From a halophilic archaeon (GTDB lineage Archaea > Halobacteriota > Halobacteria > Halobacteriales > Haladaptataceae), in assembly GCA_003298465.1 (NCBI GenBank), contig QNGA01000011.1:1-64000 (forward strand): a stretch of DNA of 64,000 nt, read 5' to 3'. Positions within the stretch are counted from its first letter, which is position 1, and the number at the start of each line of letters is the position of its first letter. Of the stretch, positions 51,019 through 60,421 are shown one piece after another. The notes beneath the pieces were generated by a model. The model saw only the letters and a program-made list of their open reading frames with translations, was not told where the DNA came from and ran no database searches. The position numbers and the translations under genes were made by a program.

Positions 51019-52035
51019 ATGGACGGTCGAACGGCGTTCGCGTGGATACTGGTGGCCGTACTGGCGGCGATCACCTGGCTCCTGGTGCAACCGTTCCTCT
51101 CGTGGTTGCTCGCGACCGGACTCCTCGCGTTCGTCTGCTTTCCCCTCCACCGACGGCTCGAAGACCGAATCGGACCACGCCTCTCCGCGGGACTGCTCTC
51201 CGTCCTCGTCGTGCTCGTCGTCGTCGTTCCCCTGGCGCTCGGCGTGAACGCGGCACTGGAACGAGGGACCGTTCTCCTGGAGGGCGTCTCCCGGGCGAGG
51301 ATACTCCGGCAACTGGAGGGCTTTCTCGAACGATACGCGGGAATCTCCGTTCCGGTTCAGTCGTACGCGGAGCAGGGCGTCGAACGGCTGGGGAACTACG
51401 TGAGCGGTCGCGCATCGACCATTCTCGGCGCCGGACTCCACGCTTTCGTCGGGTTCCTGCTGCTGGTGTTCGTCTTTTACTACCTCCTCAAGGACGGCCA
51501 CCTGTTCGTCAGGTGGTTGCGGGAGATGACGCCGCTCGAACCGGCCGTGCGCGACGAACTGTTCGCGTCCGTGAACCACATGGCCTGGGCGGTTCTCAAG
51601 GGTCACGTCCTCGTCGCGATAATCCAGGGCCTCGTGGCGGGCGTCAGCCTGTTCCTCACCGGCGTCCCGGAGGCCCCGCTCCTCACCGTCGCGATGATGT
51701 TTCTCGCTATCGTCCCCATCGTCGGCGTCGCACCGGTTCTCGGCGGTGCGGTCGTCTACCTCTTCTCGAACGGCCAGGTGCTGTCCGCGGCGTTCGTCGT
51801 CGTCTGGGGGATGACGTCCGTCGCCGTCACGGACGACTACCTCCGAGCGCTGATAATCGACCGGGAGTCGGAGATGCACTCCGCGGTCATCTTCGTCGGC
51901 GTCGTCGGCGGGACGTACCTCCTCGGTGCGATAGGGCTGTTCGTCGGGCCGATCCTCATCGGCCTCTTCAAGACGTGCGTCGAAGTGGTCGGTGGACACT
52001 ACGGGGTCGTGCATCGCTCGGGACGCTCTCGTTAG
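51019..52035 (+). CDS. AI-2E family permease (second copy)
   Basis: 338 residues from the ATG at 51019. Membrane segments and family motifs: 'AWILVAVLAAITWLLVQPFLSWLLATG', 'FVFYYLLKDGHLFVRWL', 'AIVPIVGVAPVLGGAVVYL' and 'GTYLLGAIGLFVGPILIGLF'. It is shorter than the copy at 31468-32652 and lacks its charged C-terminal tail. The two sequences are clearly diverged, so substrates may differ. Single gene, 89 bases after the phosphodiesterase on the same strand. Confidence 0.9.
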   Translation: MDGRTAFAWILVAVLAAITWLLVQPFLSWLLATGLLAFVCFPLHRRLEDRIGPRLSAGLLSVLVVLVVVVPLALGVNAALERGTVLLEGVSRARILRQLEGFLERYAGISVPVQSYAEQGVERLGNYVSGRASTILGAGLHAFVGFLLLVFVFYYLLKDGHLFVRWLREMTPLEPAVRDELFASVNHMAWAVLKGHVLVAIIQGLVAGVSLFLTGVPEAPLLTVAMMFLAIVPIVGVAPVLGGAVVYLFSNGQVLSAAFVVVWGMTSVAVTDDYLRALIIDRESEMHSAVIFVGVVGGTYLLGAIGLFVGPILIGLFKTCVEVVGGHYGVVHRSGRSR

Positions 52036-52200
52036 CGCCCCGCCGTCACCGTAAAAGATGGCGGCTGATCGCGAGTTCGGTATCGGTAGTCGGTTCGCGC
52101 CGGAGCGGACGACGCGTCGCGGCGGCCGCGAACCGTTCGCCGTCGATTCACCGCTCTCACCGCGCCAGCGGGCCTCGCGCCTGCGCGAGGCGGGGAGCGT

Positions 52201-53727
52201 TCACGCGACGGTAGCCGGAGTCGCGTCGTCCGCGAGCAGGCGATCGAACGCGTCGAGCATGGCCTCGACGCTGGCGCGGGTGATGTCGGCGTCGCTCGCG
52301 TCCATGGTCACCGACCGGTCGCCGCGGGACACTTCGACCGCGACTGTGACGAGCGCGTCCGTTCCGCCGGTGATGGCGTCGACGTGGTAGGACTCGAGCG
52401 TCGCGTCGATGTCGAGCGCTTTCCTGGTGGCGGTGATGGCGGCGTCGACGGGACCGCTCCCGACCCCGCTGGCCACGCGCTCGTCACCGTCGACGGCCAG
52501 GCGAACGCTCGCGGTCGGCGTCGTGCCGCCGCTCGTGGCGGTGAGGTCCCGCAGTTCGACGCGCCGGTCGCGCTCGCGGCCCCGTACCTCGTCGGCGATG
52601 GCGAGCAGGTCCGTGTCCGTGATGCGTCTGCCTCTGTCGCTGATCGCCTTTATCTGGTCGACGATTGCGCCGAGTTCGTCGTCGCTGACGTCGACGCCGT
52701 GTTCGTCGAGCGCGGCGCGCACGCCGGCCCGCCCGGCGTGCTTTCCGAGGACCAGCCGTCGCTCGCGGCCCACGGTCTCGGGCGGGTACGGTTCGTACAT
52801 CGCGTCGTCCTTGAGCGTGCCGTCGGTGTGGATGCCCGACTCGTGCGTGAACGCGTTCTCGCCGACGACGGCCTTGTTGGGCGCGAGCGGGACGCCGGTC
52901 GTCGTCGCGACCGTCTGTGCGAGGTCGTAGAGTCGTTCGGTGTCGACCGTCTCGACGTCGTAGCCGTGGGCGAGCGCGATCGCGACCTCTTCGAGCGCGA
53001 CGTTGCCCGCGCGCTCGCCGATGCCGTTCACGGTCGCGTGAACGAGGTCCGCCCCGGCCGCGACGCTCACGAGCGCGTTCGTCACCGCGAGTCCCAGGTC
53101 GTCGTGGGTGTGGGTGCTCGTCGGCCCGAGCGCGGCGAGTCGGGAGACGACGTCGAGGGTGCGGTCGGGCGTCGCGTGGCCGACCGTATCGCAGTAGCAG
53201 ATGCGGTCGGCGCCGGCGTCGAGGGCGGCACCCATCAGTCGCTCGAGGAAGTCGAGGTCGGCGCGCGAGCCGTCCTCGCCGAGCACCTCCAGCCAGAGAC
53301 CGTGGTCTTTGGCGTACTCGGCGAGTTCGACGGTGGTCTGGACGACCTCGTCGCGGGTGGTGCCGACCTTGCCCTCGATGTGTCTGTCGCTCGCTGGGAC
53401 GACGAGGTTGACGCCGTCGACGCCGCAGTCGAGGGCCAGGTCGACGTCTCGTTCGACGCCGCGAGCGAAACTCGTCACCGTCGCGTCGAGGTCGAGGTCG
53501 GCGACGCGGGTAATCGTCTCTCGTTCGCCCGCGCCCGTGCACGCGCTGCCGGCCTCGACGACGCCGACGCCGGCGGTGTCGAGCTTCCGGGCGATGTCGG
53601 CCTTCTCCGCCGGCGTCAGTGAAACACCGGGCGCCTGTTCGCCGTCGCGGAGTGTCGTGTCGAGGAACTGTACGTCAGAATCGGAGAGGGGAGTTGTTTC
53701 GGGGGAGCCCCCGAATAAATCGACCAC
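52201..53727 (-). CDS. 2-isopropylmalate synthase / (R)-citramalate synthase family
   Basis: 508 residues. An HMGL-like TIM barrel with 'FLDTTLRDGEQAPGVSL' (metal and substrate), 'THTHDDLGLAVTNAL', 'HATVNGIGERAGNVALEEV', and a C-terminal LeuA regulatory domain ('VRLAVDGDERVASGVGSGPVDAAITATRKAL'). The enzyme condenses acetyl-CoA with 2-oxoisovalerate (leucine route) or pyruvate (isoleucine route); archaeal paralogues differ only in a few barrel residues and I cannot decide between them. The 'NKAVVGENAFTHESGIHTDG' stretch is normal. The gene stands alone, with two inverted repeats in the upstream gap. Confidence 0.93.
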   Translation of the reverse strand: MVDLFGGSPETTPLSDSDVQFLDTTLRDGEQAPGVSLTPAEKADIARKLDTAGVGVVEAGSACTGAGERETITRVADLDLDATVTSFARGVERDVDLALDCGVDGVNLVVPASDRHIEGKVGTTRDEVVQTTVELAEYAKDHGLWLEVLGEDGSRADLDFLERLMGAALDAGADRICYCDTVGHATPDRTLDVVSRLAALGPTSTHTHDDLGLAVTNALVSVAAGADLVHATVNGIGERAGNVALEEVAIALAHGYDVETVDTERLYDLAQTVATTTGVPLAPNKAVVGENAFTHESGIHTDGTLKDDAMYEPYPPETVGRERRLVLGKHAGRAGVRAALDEHGVDVSDDELGAIVDQIKAISDRGRRITDTDLLAIADEVRGRERDRRVELRDLTATSGGTTPTASVRLAVDGDERVASGVGSGPVDAAITATRKALDIDATLESYHVDAITGGTDALVTVAVEVSRGDRSVTMDASDADITRASVEAMLDAFDRLLADDATPATVA

Positions 53728-54054
53728 TGGTCATGATATCCATCCGAGCATGAGAGCCGCACGCATATAGTCCAACTGTGTCTGGCAGATTTTGCGTGTC
53801 AACGACCGCGAACGAGACCGCTCGGCTGCGGTCGTCCGTAGCGTCCGCCCCGCTCCTGGTGTGGCTCCGGCTCGTCGACTTCCCACGAACTCTAAACATC
53901 GTGAGAATCGCGGGATTCGCTCCCCGACCTCTCTGGGCGAACCGCCCCACCCGGTGAACATCGTGCGATGCTCGCGATTCGCACGAACCGGAACCCCGCC
54001 GAGAAGCGGGTCCGTCGACAGCACCGTTTTGTGATTGTGGGACGGACGTGTCGC
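53728..54054. other. Divergent gap with two inverted repeats
   Basis: About 330 bases between the LeuA-type gene and the acyl-CoA dehydrogenase gene. GAATC-GCGG-GATTC is at 53905-53918 and CGTGCGA/TCGCACG with a ten-base centre at 53962-53985. Both are in a 'catcgtg...' context that looks like two diverged copies of one motif (acatcgtgagaatcgcg at 53896 and acatcgtgcgatgctcgc at 53959). They may be operators for either gene. Confidence 0.45.
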
Positions 54055-55203
54055 ATGGAACTGCTGGACGACTCCATCGTCCCCGAGGAGGCCCGCGCGG
54101 TGAAAGCGGACGCCCGCGAGTTCGCCGCCGAGCACATCGCACCGAACGCCGAGGAGTACTTCAGGAGCGGCGACTACCCGTGGGACGTCCTCGAAGCCGG
54201 ACAGGAGGCGGGGCTGGTCGCCCAGGACCTCGGCTCCGAGGTGGGCGGTCGCGGACTGAGCCTGGAGCAGACGCTCGCCGTCGCGGAGGAGTTCTTCCGG
54301 GCGGACGCCGGCATCGCGCTCACGCTCCAGTTGGCGAGCTTCGGCGGTGAAATCGTCGAGAAGTACGGGAGCGAATCGCAAAAGGAGGAGTATCTCCGCC
54401 CGGTCGCAGAGTGCGAGCAGATCACCGGTCTCGCCGTGTCCGAGCCCGACACCGGCAGCGACCTGGCCGGGATGAGTACGCGAGCCGAGCGGGACGGTGA
54501 CGAATGGGTACTCGACGGCGAGAAGTACTGGATCGGCAACGCCGTCGAAGCCGACTGGCTGACCCTCTACGCGAAGACGGACGACTCCGACGACCGGTAC
54601 TCGAACTACTCGATGTTCATCGTCCCCACGGACGCCAACGGCTACGAGGCCGAACACGTCCCCGAGAAGATGGGGTTCCGCGCGTCGAAGCAGGGCCACA
54701 TCGTCCTCGACGACTGCCGCATCCCCCAGGAGAACCTCGTCGGAACGGAAGGCACCGGATTCTACATGCTCGCCGAGTTCTTCAACCACGGCCGGGTTAT
54801 CGTCGGCGGTCACGGGCTGGGTCTCGCGGCGGCGGCCATCGAGGAGGCCTGGGAGTTCGTCCACGACCGCGAGGCGTTCGGCCGCGACGTCTGCGAGTTC
54901 CAGGCCGTCCAGCACGACCTCGCGGACATGCTCGTCGAGTTCGAACGCGCACGGGCACTCAACTGGCGAGCCGCGAAGAAGGTCGCCGACGGGGACGACG
55001 CGGGCTACTGGGCCGCCCTCGCCAAGACGACCGCCACCGAGGCAGCCGTCGAGTGCGCCGAACGGGGGATGCAACTCCACGGCGGACGCTCGATCCTCAC
55101 CGACCGCCGTATCGCGCGGGTCTACCGCGACGTCCGCGTCCCCGTCATTTACGAGGGTGCGAACGCCGTCCAGCGCAATCTCATCTACCGCCAGCGACCG
55201 TAG
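54055..55203 (+). CDS. Acyl-CoA dehydrogenase
   Basis: 382 residues from the ATG at 54055, a normal length. Hallmarks: 'GLVAQDLGSEVGG', 'ITGLAVSEPDTGSDLAGMST' (substrate and FAD contact), 'GEKYWIGNAVEADW', 'NHGRVIVGGHGLGLAAAAIEEA' and the C-terminal 'MQLHGGRS', with 'IYEGANAVQRNLIYRQ' at the end, the place where the catalytic Glu of short-chain dehydrogenases lies. It oxidises acyl-CoA to enoyl-CoA with FAD. Chain-length specificity is not apparent. No electron transfer flavoprotein genes are adjacent. Confidence 0.93.
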   Translation: MELLDDSIVPEEARAVKADAREFAAEHIAPNAEEYFRSGDYPWDVLEAGQEAGLVAQDLGSEVGGRGLSLEQTLAVAEEFFRADAGIALTLQLASFGGEIVEKYGSESQKEEYLRPVAECEQITGLAVSEPDTGSDLAGMSTRAERDGDEWVLDGEKYWIGNAVEADWLTLYAKTDDSDDRYSNYSMFIVPTDANGYEAEHVPEKMGFRASKQGHIVLDDCRIPQENLVGTEGTGFYMLAEFFNHGRVIVGGHGLGLAAAAIEEAWEFVHDREAFGRDVCEFQAVQHDLADMLVEFERARALNWRAAKKVADGDDAGYWAALAKTTATEAAVECAERGMQLHGGRSILTDRRIARVYRDVRVPVIYEGANAVQRNLIYRQRP

Positions 55204-55242
55204 TCCCTGACGCCGGGACGACGTCGCCACCCGGCCGACGAC

Positions 55243-55668
55243 CTACTCCTCGTCGCCGTCTCCGATATCGAAGACGTCGAGTCCCGTCCGCTGGTCGAGG
55301 CGGTGAGTGAGCGGCGTCTCACCGGGGAACACGACGATTTCGAACGTTCCGGAGACCGTCGCGCCGGAGCAGTGGCCGCCGAGCGAGTCGAACGAGTCCG
55401 TCGCCAGCTGGATGTGCGTGTGAATCTTGTCGGGGCCGATGTTGCCGAGGAAGCTCGTGACCTCGAACTGGCCCGTGAACTCCTCCTCGTCGTACGCTTG
55501 CTCGGCCACGTCGTAGTGACCGAGGACCGCACGGTCGACGGCTCCGATACCCATCAGGAACCCGTTCTGGATGTCGTGGTCGTCGCGGAGCGTTTCGAGC
55601 GATTCGAGCACCTCTTCGCCGGGGTCGAGCCGGACGATTATCTTGTCCTCTTCCCGAGTAGAGTCCAT
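55243..55668 (-). CDS. PPC domain (DUF296) DNA-binding-type protein
   Basis: 141 residues. The PPC fold is recognisable: 'IIVRLDPGEEVLESLETL', 'NGFLMGIGAVDRAVLGHYDV', 'FEVTSFLGNIGP', the metal-binding 'HTHIQLA' and 'GGHCSGATVSGTFEIVV'. In plants this domain binds DNA with AT-hooks; prokaryotic members are single domains, trimeric and of unknown role. It is convergent with the acyl-CoA dehydrogenase gene, 40 bases apart. Confidence 0.88.
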   Translation of the reverse strand: MDSTREEDKIIVRLDPGEEVLESLETLRDDHDIQNGFLMGIGAVDRAVLGHYDVAEQAYDEEEFTGQFEVTSFLGNIGPDKIHTHIQLATDSFDSLGGHCSGATVSGTFEIVVFPGETPLTHRLDQRTGLDVFDIGDGDEE

Positions 55669-55849
55669 GTATTTCCACGCCAGTAGAGGGTGGCGAACGG
55701 TTTAGTTTTGCTGGACTCCGGACGGCTGGCGGAATCGCCGACGGCCGCTGGCCGTCTCGTCTCGCTCCCCTGCATCCCCGCGCGTCGTCGGGAACGCGGC
55801 GGCCGTCGGCGGCGGGTGGTTTATTCTGCTCTGTCGATTACTATCGCGT

Positions 55850-56014
55850 ATGTCACCGACGACCTACACCTGCACCTGTGGGGCGACCCTCCAGTTCAAA
55901 CAGGACCTCACGAGGGAACAGGCGGAGGTCTATCCGACTTGGAAGTGCAAACACTGCGGGACGCCGGTTCCCGGCACGGTCGCCGAGCAGATCAAACACC
56001 AGCACCCCTCCTGA
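55850..56014 (+). CDS. Zinc-ribbon mini-protein (54 residues)
   Basis: Starts at the ATG at 55850. Metal-binding pairs are 'TCTCGATL' (Cys8, Cys10) and 'KCKHCGTPVPG' (Cys33, Cys36), about 22 residues apart, then 'EQIKHQHPS'. The C-x-C / C-x2-C arrangement could bind zinc. It is too short for many gene finders, but the codon use is native and the protein is compact. The gene probably has its own promoter at the 'ggtttattctg' near 55818. Function unknown. Confidence 0.75.
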   Translation: MSPTTYTCTCGATLQFKQDLTREQAEVYPTWKCKHCGTPVPGTVAEQIKHQHPS

Positions 56015-56186
56015 TATCCGTCTCGGGTCGGCGACCGCTCACCGGCGGCCTCGAAGGTCGCTTCACCGGGTCGGCGACGCCCTACCCGGCCGTCGTCCGT
56101 CATGCGGCGTTTCGTTCCGCGGGCGTGGGACTTACACGTCCGAGACCACAAAACCGAGCGTGGAAGTACCACGTTCGCTCGAAACC

Positions 56187-56405
56187 ATGGCCGGCCTGGA
56201 GGAGGCCGTCACGACGACCCACCGCGACTACGAGGAGGGCGGCGTCATCGCCGTCGACTTCGGTCCGGCTGCCGGAGAGCCGGCAGTCGACGTCGTCGGG
56301 GAGACGGCCATCGTCGTTCTGGACGACGACCAGTTCGAGTTCGAAATTCCCAGCACCGCGAGCGTCGTCGACGTCAACAACGGCGTTCTCACCCTCGCCG
56401 AGTAA
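56187..56405 (+). CDS. Small acidic beta-rich protein (72 residues)
   Basis: Starts at the ATG at 56187. It is acidic, with no cysteines, and alternates short strands: 'GGVIAVDFGPAAGEPAVDVV', 'TAIVVLDDDQFEFEIP' and 'SVVDVNNGVLTLAE'. The final repeat-like strands recall half of an alpha-crystallin/Hsp20 sandwich, but that is a guess. It follows a 173-base gap with a short inverted repeat (CGTGG/CCACG) just before the start. Family unknown. Confidence 0.7.
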   Translation: MAGLEEAVTTTHRDYEEGGVIAVDFGPAAGEPAVDVVGETAIVVLDDDQFEFEIPSTASVVDVNNGVLTLAE

Positions 56406-56717
56406 CTCCCTCGCGCCCCGCGAGACGTCCAGCGACGAACCGTACGAGCACCATCGAAACCTGTTTTCGTGGCCAGGTGACGGCGCGTCGTCCGCCGTTC
56501 TCCGTCGACGCGGTCGGCGTTTTCGACCCTGCGGAGTCGTCGGTGCCGTCGACGGTCGGGGTGGCTGCTCACCGAGAGCGGTTTCGTTCTCCACCGGAGG
56601 TCCGTCCCGTCCGCGTGGGTTCGCGAGGACGATAGGGGCGGCGACGAGTGTGCCGCAGCGTCCAGAAACGGGAATCTATTTCCCGAACGGCTCCCTTTCG
56701 ACTGGTGACCTAGACCC
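56406..56717. other. Intergenic region with a palindrome before the membrane protein gene
   Basis: About 310 bases with no gene seen. An inverted repeat CGGGAA-TCTAT-TTCCCG is at 56669-56685, overlapping the likely TATA box ('ctattt') 33-49 bases before the GTG at 56718. A regulator binding here would block the promoter. Confidence 0.45.
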
Positions 56718-57290
56718 GTGACGGTAACCACCCAGACGTCGATAGTGCAGGAGACCGAACGTGGAATCAGGTACGGAATCTTCGCCGTGTTCGTCGTCGG
56801 GCTCCGTCGACGGAACGCGGGCGCGGTCGTGAACGCCGTGCTCGCGCTGGCGGCCACGTACCTCCCCGGTATCGTCGAACGGCGGTACGACGTCGCGCTC
56901 CAGCCGTGGCAACGCGTGTACACGCAGTCGGCGATGCTCACGCACGCCGTCGGGATGCTCGGCCCGTACGACGACACGTGGTGGTGGGACCACCTCACCC
57001 ACACGCACTCCGCGACTCTCCTCGGCGGGCTCGTCCACGTCGCCGCCCGCCGTCGCGGCCGCGACCCGCAGCCCCGCGTCGTCGCTTCCGTCCTCGGCGT
57101 CGGCGTCCTCTGGGAACTCATGGAGTACGCGATTCACTGGGTCGCGCGGCGACTCGACCTCGAACCCATCCTCCTTCCCTACGGTGCGGTGGACACCGCT
57201 TTCGACCTCCTTTTCGACCTGGTCGGCGCGCTCCTCGTGCTCGCGTTCGGCGACGACCTCCTCCGGAATCTCGTCCGGTCGTCCGAGTGA
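56718..57290 (+). CDS. Polytopic membrane protein, unknown function
   Basis: 190 residues from the GTG at 56718. Four to five hydrophobic segments, including 'IRYGIFAVFVVGLRRRNAG', 'HSATLLGGLVHVAA', 'SVLGVGVLWELMEYAIHWVA' and 'AFDLLFDLVGALLVLAFG'. Conserved-looking polar residues within the helices ('WWDHLTHTHSATLLG', 'WELMEYAIHW', 'DTAFDLLFDLVG') resemble small membrane proteins of the DUF2238/YjdF type, but the match is not certain. A palindrome overlaps its promoter. Confidence 0.78.
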   Translation: MTVTTQTSIVQETERGIRYGIFAVFVVGLRRRNAGAVVNAVLALAATYLPGIVERRYDVALQPWQRVYTQSAMLTHAVGMLGPYDDTWWWDHLTHTHSATLLGGLVHVAARRRGRDPQPRVVASVLGVGVLWELMEYAIHWVARRLDLEPILLPYGAVDTAFDLLFDLVGALLVLAFGDDLLRNLVRSSE

Positions 57291-57482
57291 ACGCGGGCCG
57301 CGTCGCCTCGCTTTCCCGAACCGTCGAGGACCGACGCGTACGAGAGCGAGGAAGCCGCCCGCGCCGGCCCGGAGTCGACCGCGGACGAACGGACGCAAGC
57401 GGCCGACGGAGTCGTACCGGTCACCGCGTACCGACGCGGGTAAGACGTGAACTTTATCGTAGCGAGGTCCAAAGCCGTCCCG

Positions 57483-60356
57483 ATGGACAGGACGCGGCTC
57501 CCCCGTACGCCCGTTGGCGACGTCGAGATCCTCCTCGTCGGACCGGACGCGTGGCAACGGACCGTCCGCCCGGCCCTCGCCGATTCGGCGACCGTCACCA
57601 CGGAGTCCGTGCGAACCGTCGAGCAGGCGATGACGGCGGTGACCGACGAGACGAGGACGGTCGACTGCGTCGTCAGCGCCGAGCGCCTCGACGACGGTAC
57701 GGGACTCGACCTACTGCAGGCGATGCGAGCGCGAGCGATATCCGCCGCGTTCGTTCTGGCGCCGAGAGAGAGCAGCGAGTCGCTGGCCCGACGAGCGGTC
57801 GAGCGAGACGTCGACGACTACGCCCCGGTCGACGTCGACACCGACCCGGACGACCTGCCGCGACGATGCCGGCAGGCAGTGCAGCGACTGCGGGCAGACC
57901 GACGCCGGAGCGCGGAAGCGAGCCAGTTCGAGGCGTTCTTCACGGACCCGTCTCGGTTCGTGGCGGTTCTGGACCCGGACGGCACCGTCAGGCGCGTGAA
58001 CGACGCCGGACTGGGGTATCTCGGTCTCTCCGAACAGGCCGTGGTCGGGCAACGGTTCTGGGCGCTCCCCTGGGCCGACAGCCACACGTCGCGCCGGCAG
58101 GTTCAGCGAGCGGTCCGGGACGGTAGAACCGGTACGTACACCGAGTTCGAGGCCGGTCTCGCCCTCGCCGGTGACGAAGCGAAGTTCGAGTTCACGGTTC
58201 GCCCCGTCGGCGACGAAACCGTCTCCTCGCTCGTCGTCGAGGGACACGACCTCGAAGAACGCGCCCGTCTCGAGGAAGAGCTCCGGGAGTCCGAGGAACT
58301 CCACCGCGTCACGCTGAACAACATGACGGACACGGTCCTCATCACCGACGACCAGGGCGAGTTCACGTACGTCTGTCCGAACGTACACTTCATCTTCGGC
58401 TACAGCGTCGAGGAGATCTACGAGTTCGGAACGATCGACGCGCTCCTGGGGGAGGACCTCTTCGACAGAGCGACCCTGGAGTCCGAGAGCGTGCTCACCA
58501 ACATCGAGTGCACGGCGACCGACAAGGACGGCCGCGACCACACGCTACTGGTCAACGTCCGCACGGTCTCGATCCAGGGCGGGACGACGCTGTACAGCTG
58601 TCGCGATATCACGAAGCGGAAGAAGCGGGAGGAAGCGCTCACGCAACTCCACCAGACGAGTCGCGACCTGCTCTACGCGGAGCGGTATCCCGAGATCGCC
58701 GACCGGGTCGTGACGGACGCGAAATCGATCCTTCCGACGGCGGCGACGGCGGTCTACCAGTTCGACCGGGAGGAGAACGTCCTCGCTCCGGCGCGGGTGG
58801 CAGAAGAACTCGCGTCGCTTCTCGGAACCCTCCCGGCGGTGAGTCTCGACCAGACCAACGCCATCGAGCGGGCCTTCGTCGGGGAGGAGACCCAGCGCCC
58901 CGCCGACGCGGCGTGTGACGAACGAGGGCCGTCGCCCCTGTCGGGGCTCGACGACTACATCGTCGTCCCGCTCGGCGGGCACGGCGTCTTCGTGGCCGCG
59001 GCGGCGGACGCGGACGTCTTCGACGCGGTGAGCGAGGAAATCACGGAACTGCTGGCGGCGACGACGGAGGCGGCCTTCGACCGGGTGGAGCGTGAAACGG
59101 AGCTCAGAGAGCGCGACAGGGCGCTTCAGGAGCAGAACCGCCGCCTCTCGCGACTGAACCGGGTCAACGAGTTCATCCGCGAAATCGACCAGGCGCTCGT
59201 CAGGGCGGAGACGCGCACGACCATCGAGGAGGCGGTCTGCCAGCAGTTGACGACCGACGACCGGTTCTCGTTCGCCTGGGTCAGCGAGACGACGGCGTCG
59301 AACGGGACGCTCCAGCCGAGTACCTGGGCCGGCGACGAACAGGGGTATCTCGACAGCGTGTCCCTGACCCGCGACGCCGACCCGGACGGCGGAGAGCCGA
59401 CCGTCCGCGCCGGGGAACGCCGGGAGACGACGTACGTTTCGAACGTCGCCGACCACCTCAGGTCCGAGGAGTGGCGTAAGGAGGCGGTGTCGCGCGGCTT
59501 CCAGTCCGTGTTCGCGATTCCGCTGGTGTACGACGACGTGCTGTTCGGTACGGTCGGGGTCTACGCCAGTCGGCCGGACGCGTTCGACGATATGTCGAGG
59601 TCGGTTCTTCGCGAACTCGGCAACACGGTCGCTTCGGCGATCAACGCCGTGCAACGCAAGGAAGCGCTCCAGAGCGACACCGTCGTCGAACTGGAGTACA
59701 CGATACCGGGGTCGAGCACCGTCCTCGGCCGTCTCGTCGATGCGGCGAACTCCTCGATTACGGTCGAGGGCAGCGTCAGACGCGACGACGAAACGACGCT
59801 CGTGTTCGCTCGCGTCGACGACGGCTCGGTCGAAGCGGTCGTCGACGCCGCAGCGGAACTCGTCGGCGTGTCCGGTGCGAACGTGCTCCAGTCGACGGAC
59901 GGCGGAGGACTCGTCGGTCTCCGGGTCCTGGACCCCTTCGTCACGACGGTTCTGGCCGACCACGGAGCGGTGTTGCGACACTTCGAGGCGACGCCGAGGG
60001 ACGTCCGTGCGACCATCGCCGTTCCCGAGTCGGTGCCCATCCGGTCGATCGACGAGGTCATCACGAATCTCTACGACGCGGCTGAACTGGTCGCACAGCG
60101 CACCGAACCGCAGACGCCGGGGAGGGCGTCGCTCTCCGACGACGTGCTCGACCAACTCACCGACCGACAGCGAGAGGTCGCCCGGATGGCGTATCACAGC
60201 GGCTTCTTCGATGCGGACCGGGACGTGACCGGACGGGACGTCGCGGCCATGCTCGACATCTCCCACACGGCGTTCTACGATCACGTGCGCCGGATTCAGC
60301 GGAAACTGTTCGTCTCGCTGTTCGAACGACCCTCGCCTCCCGGCGATATTGAATAG
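57483..60356 (+). CDS. Large Bat-type sensor-regulator (pseudo-receiver, PAS x2, GAF x2, HTH_10)
   Basis: 957 residues from the ATG at 57483; the TATA-like 'actttatcg' about 30 bases before it rules against the in-frame GTG at 57447. Order: receiver-like domain (about 10-130) with Ala66 in place of the phosphorylated Asp in the 'SAERL' segment, so it is probably not phosphorylated; PAS domains at about 145-260 and 265-385; GAF domains at about 400-540 and 570-715; a Bat-type module (about 730-880); HTH_10 at the end ('LTDRQREVARMAYHSGFF'). It is cytoplasmic, with light, redox or ligand signals likely read by the PAS and GAF domains. It precedes gdh on the same strand, with palindromes between. 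Confidence 0.88.
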   Translation: MDRTRLPRTPVGDVEILLVGPDAWQRTVRPALADSATVTTESVRTVEQAMTAVTDETRTVDCVVSAERLDDGTGLDLLQAMRARAISAAFVLAPRESSESLARRAVERDVDDYAPVDVDTDPDDLPRRCRQAVQRLRADRRRSAEASQFEAFFTDPSRFVAVLDPDGTVRRVNDAGLGYLGLSEQAVVGQRFWALPWADSHTSRRQVQRAVRDGRTGTYTEFEAGLALAGDEAKFEFTVRPVGDETVSSLVVEGHDLEERARLEEELRESEELHRVTLNNMTDTVLITDDQGEFTYVCPNVHFIFGYSVEEIYEFGTIDALLGEDLFDRATLESESVLTNIECTATDKDGRDHTLLVNVRTVSIQGGTTLYSCRDITKRKKREEALTQLHQTSRDLLYAERYPEIADRVVTDAKSILPTAATAVYQFDREENVLAPARVAEELASLLGTLPAVSLDQTNAIERAFVGEETQRPADAACDERGPSPLSGLDDYIVVPLGGHGVFVAAAADADVFDAVSEEITELLAATTEAAFDRVERETELRERDRALQEQNRRLSRLNRVNEFIREIDQALVRAETRTTIEEAVCQQLTTDDRFSFAWVSETTASNGTLQPSTWAGDEQGYLDSVSLTRDADPDGGEPTVRAGERRETTYVSNVADHLRSEEWRKEAVSRGFQSVFAIPLVYDDVLFGTVGVYASRPDAFDDMSRSVLRELGNTVASAINAVQRKEALQSDTVVELEYTIPGSSTVLGRLVDAANSSITVEGSVRRDDETTLVFARVDDGSVEAVVDAAAELVGVSGANVLQSTDGGGLVGLRVLDPFVTTVLADHGAVLRHFEATPRDVRATIAVPESVPIRSIDEVITNLYDAAELVAQRTEPQTPGRASLSDDVLDQLTDRQREVARMAYHSGFFDADRDVTGRDVAAMLDISHTAFYDHVRRIQRKLFVSLFERPSPPGDIE

Positions 60357-60393
60357 TAAACCGTGTCTCTCCGTCTCCCTGTTTACTATTCAA
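60349..60393. promoter_or_regulatory. 13-base inverted repeat over the regulator's stop codon
   Basis: TTGAATAGTAAAC at 60349-60361 and GTTTACTATTCAA at 60381-60393 are perfect 13-base arms around a 19-base pyrimidine-rich centre. The left arm includes the stop codon (TAG at 60354-60356). This is either a strong terminator between the regulator and gdh or an operator for the gdh transcript. Confidence 0.65.
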
Positions 60394-60421
60394 CCGGGGT
60401 GCCCATGTGCCGGCGGCGGTA

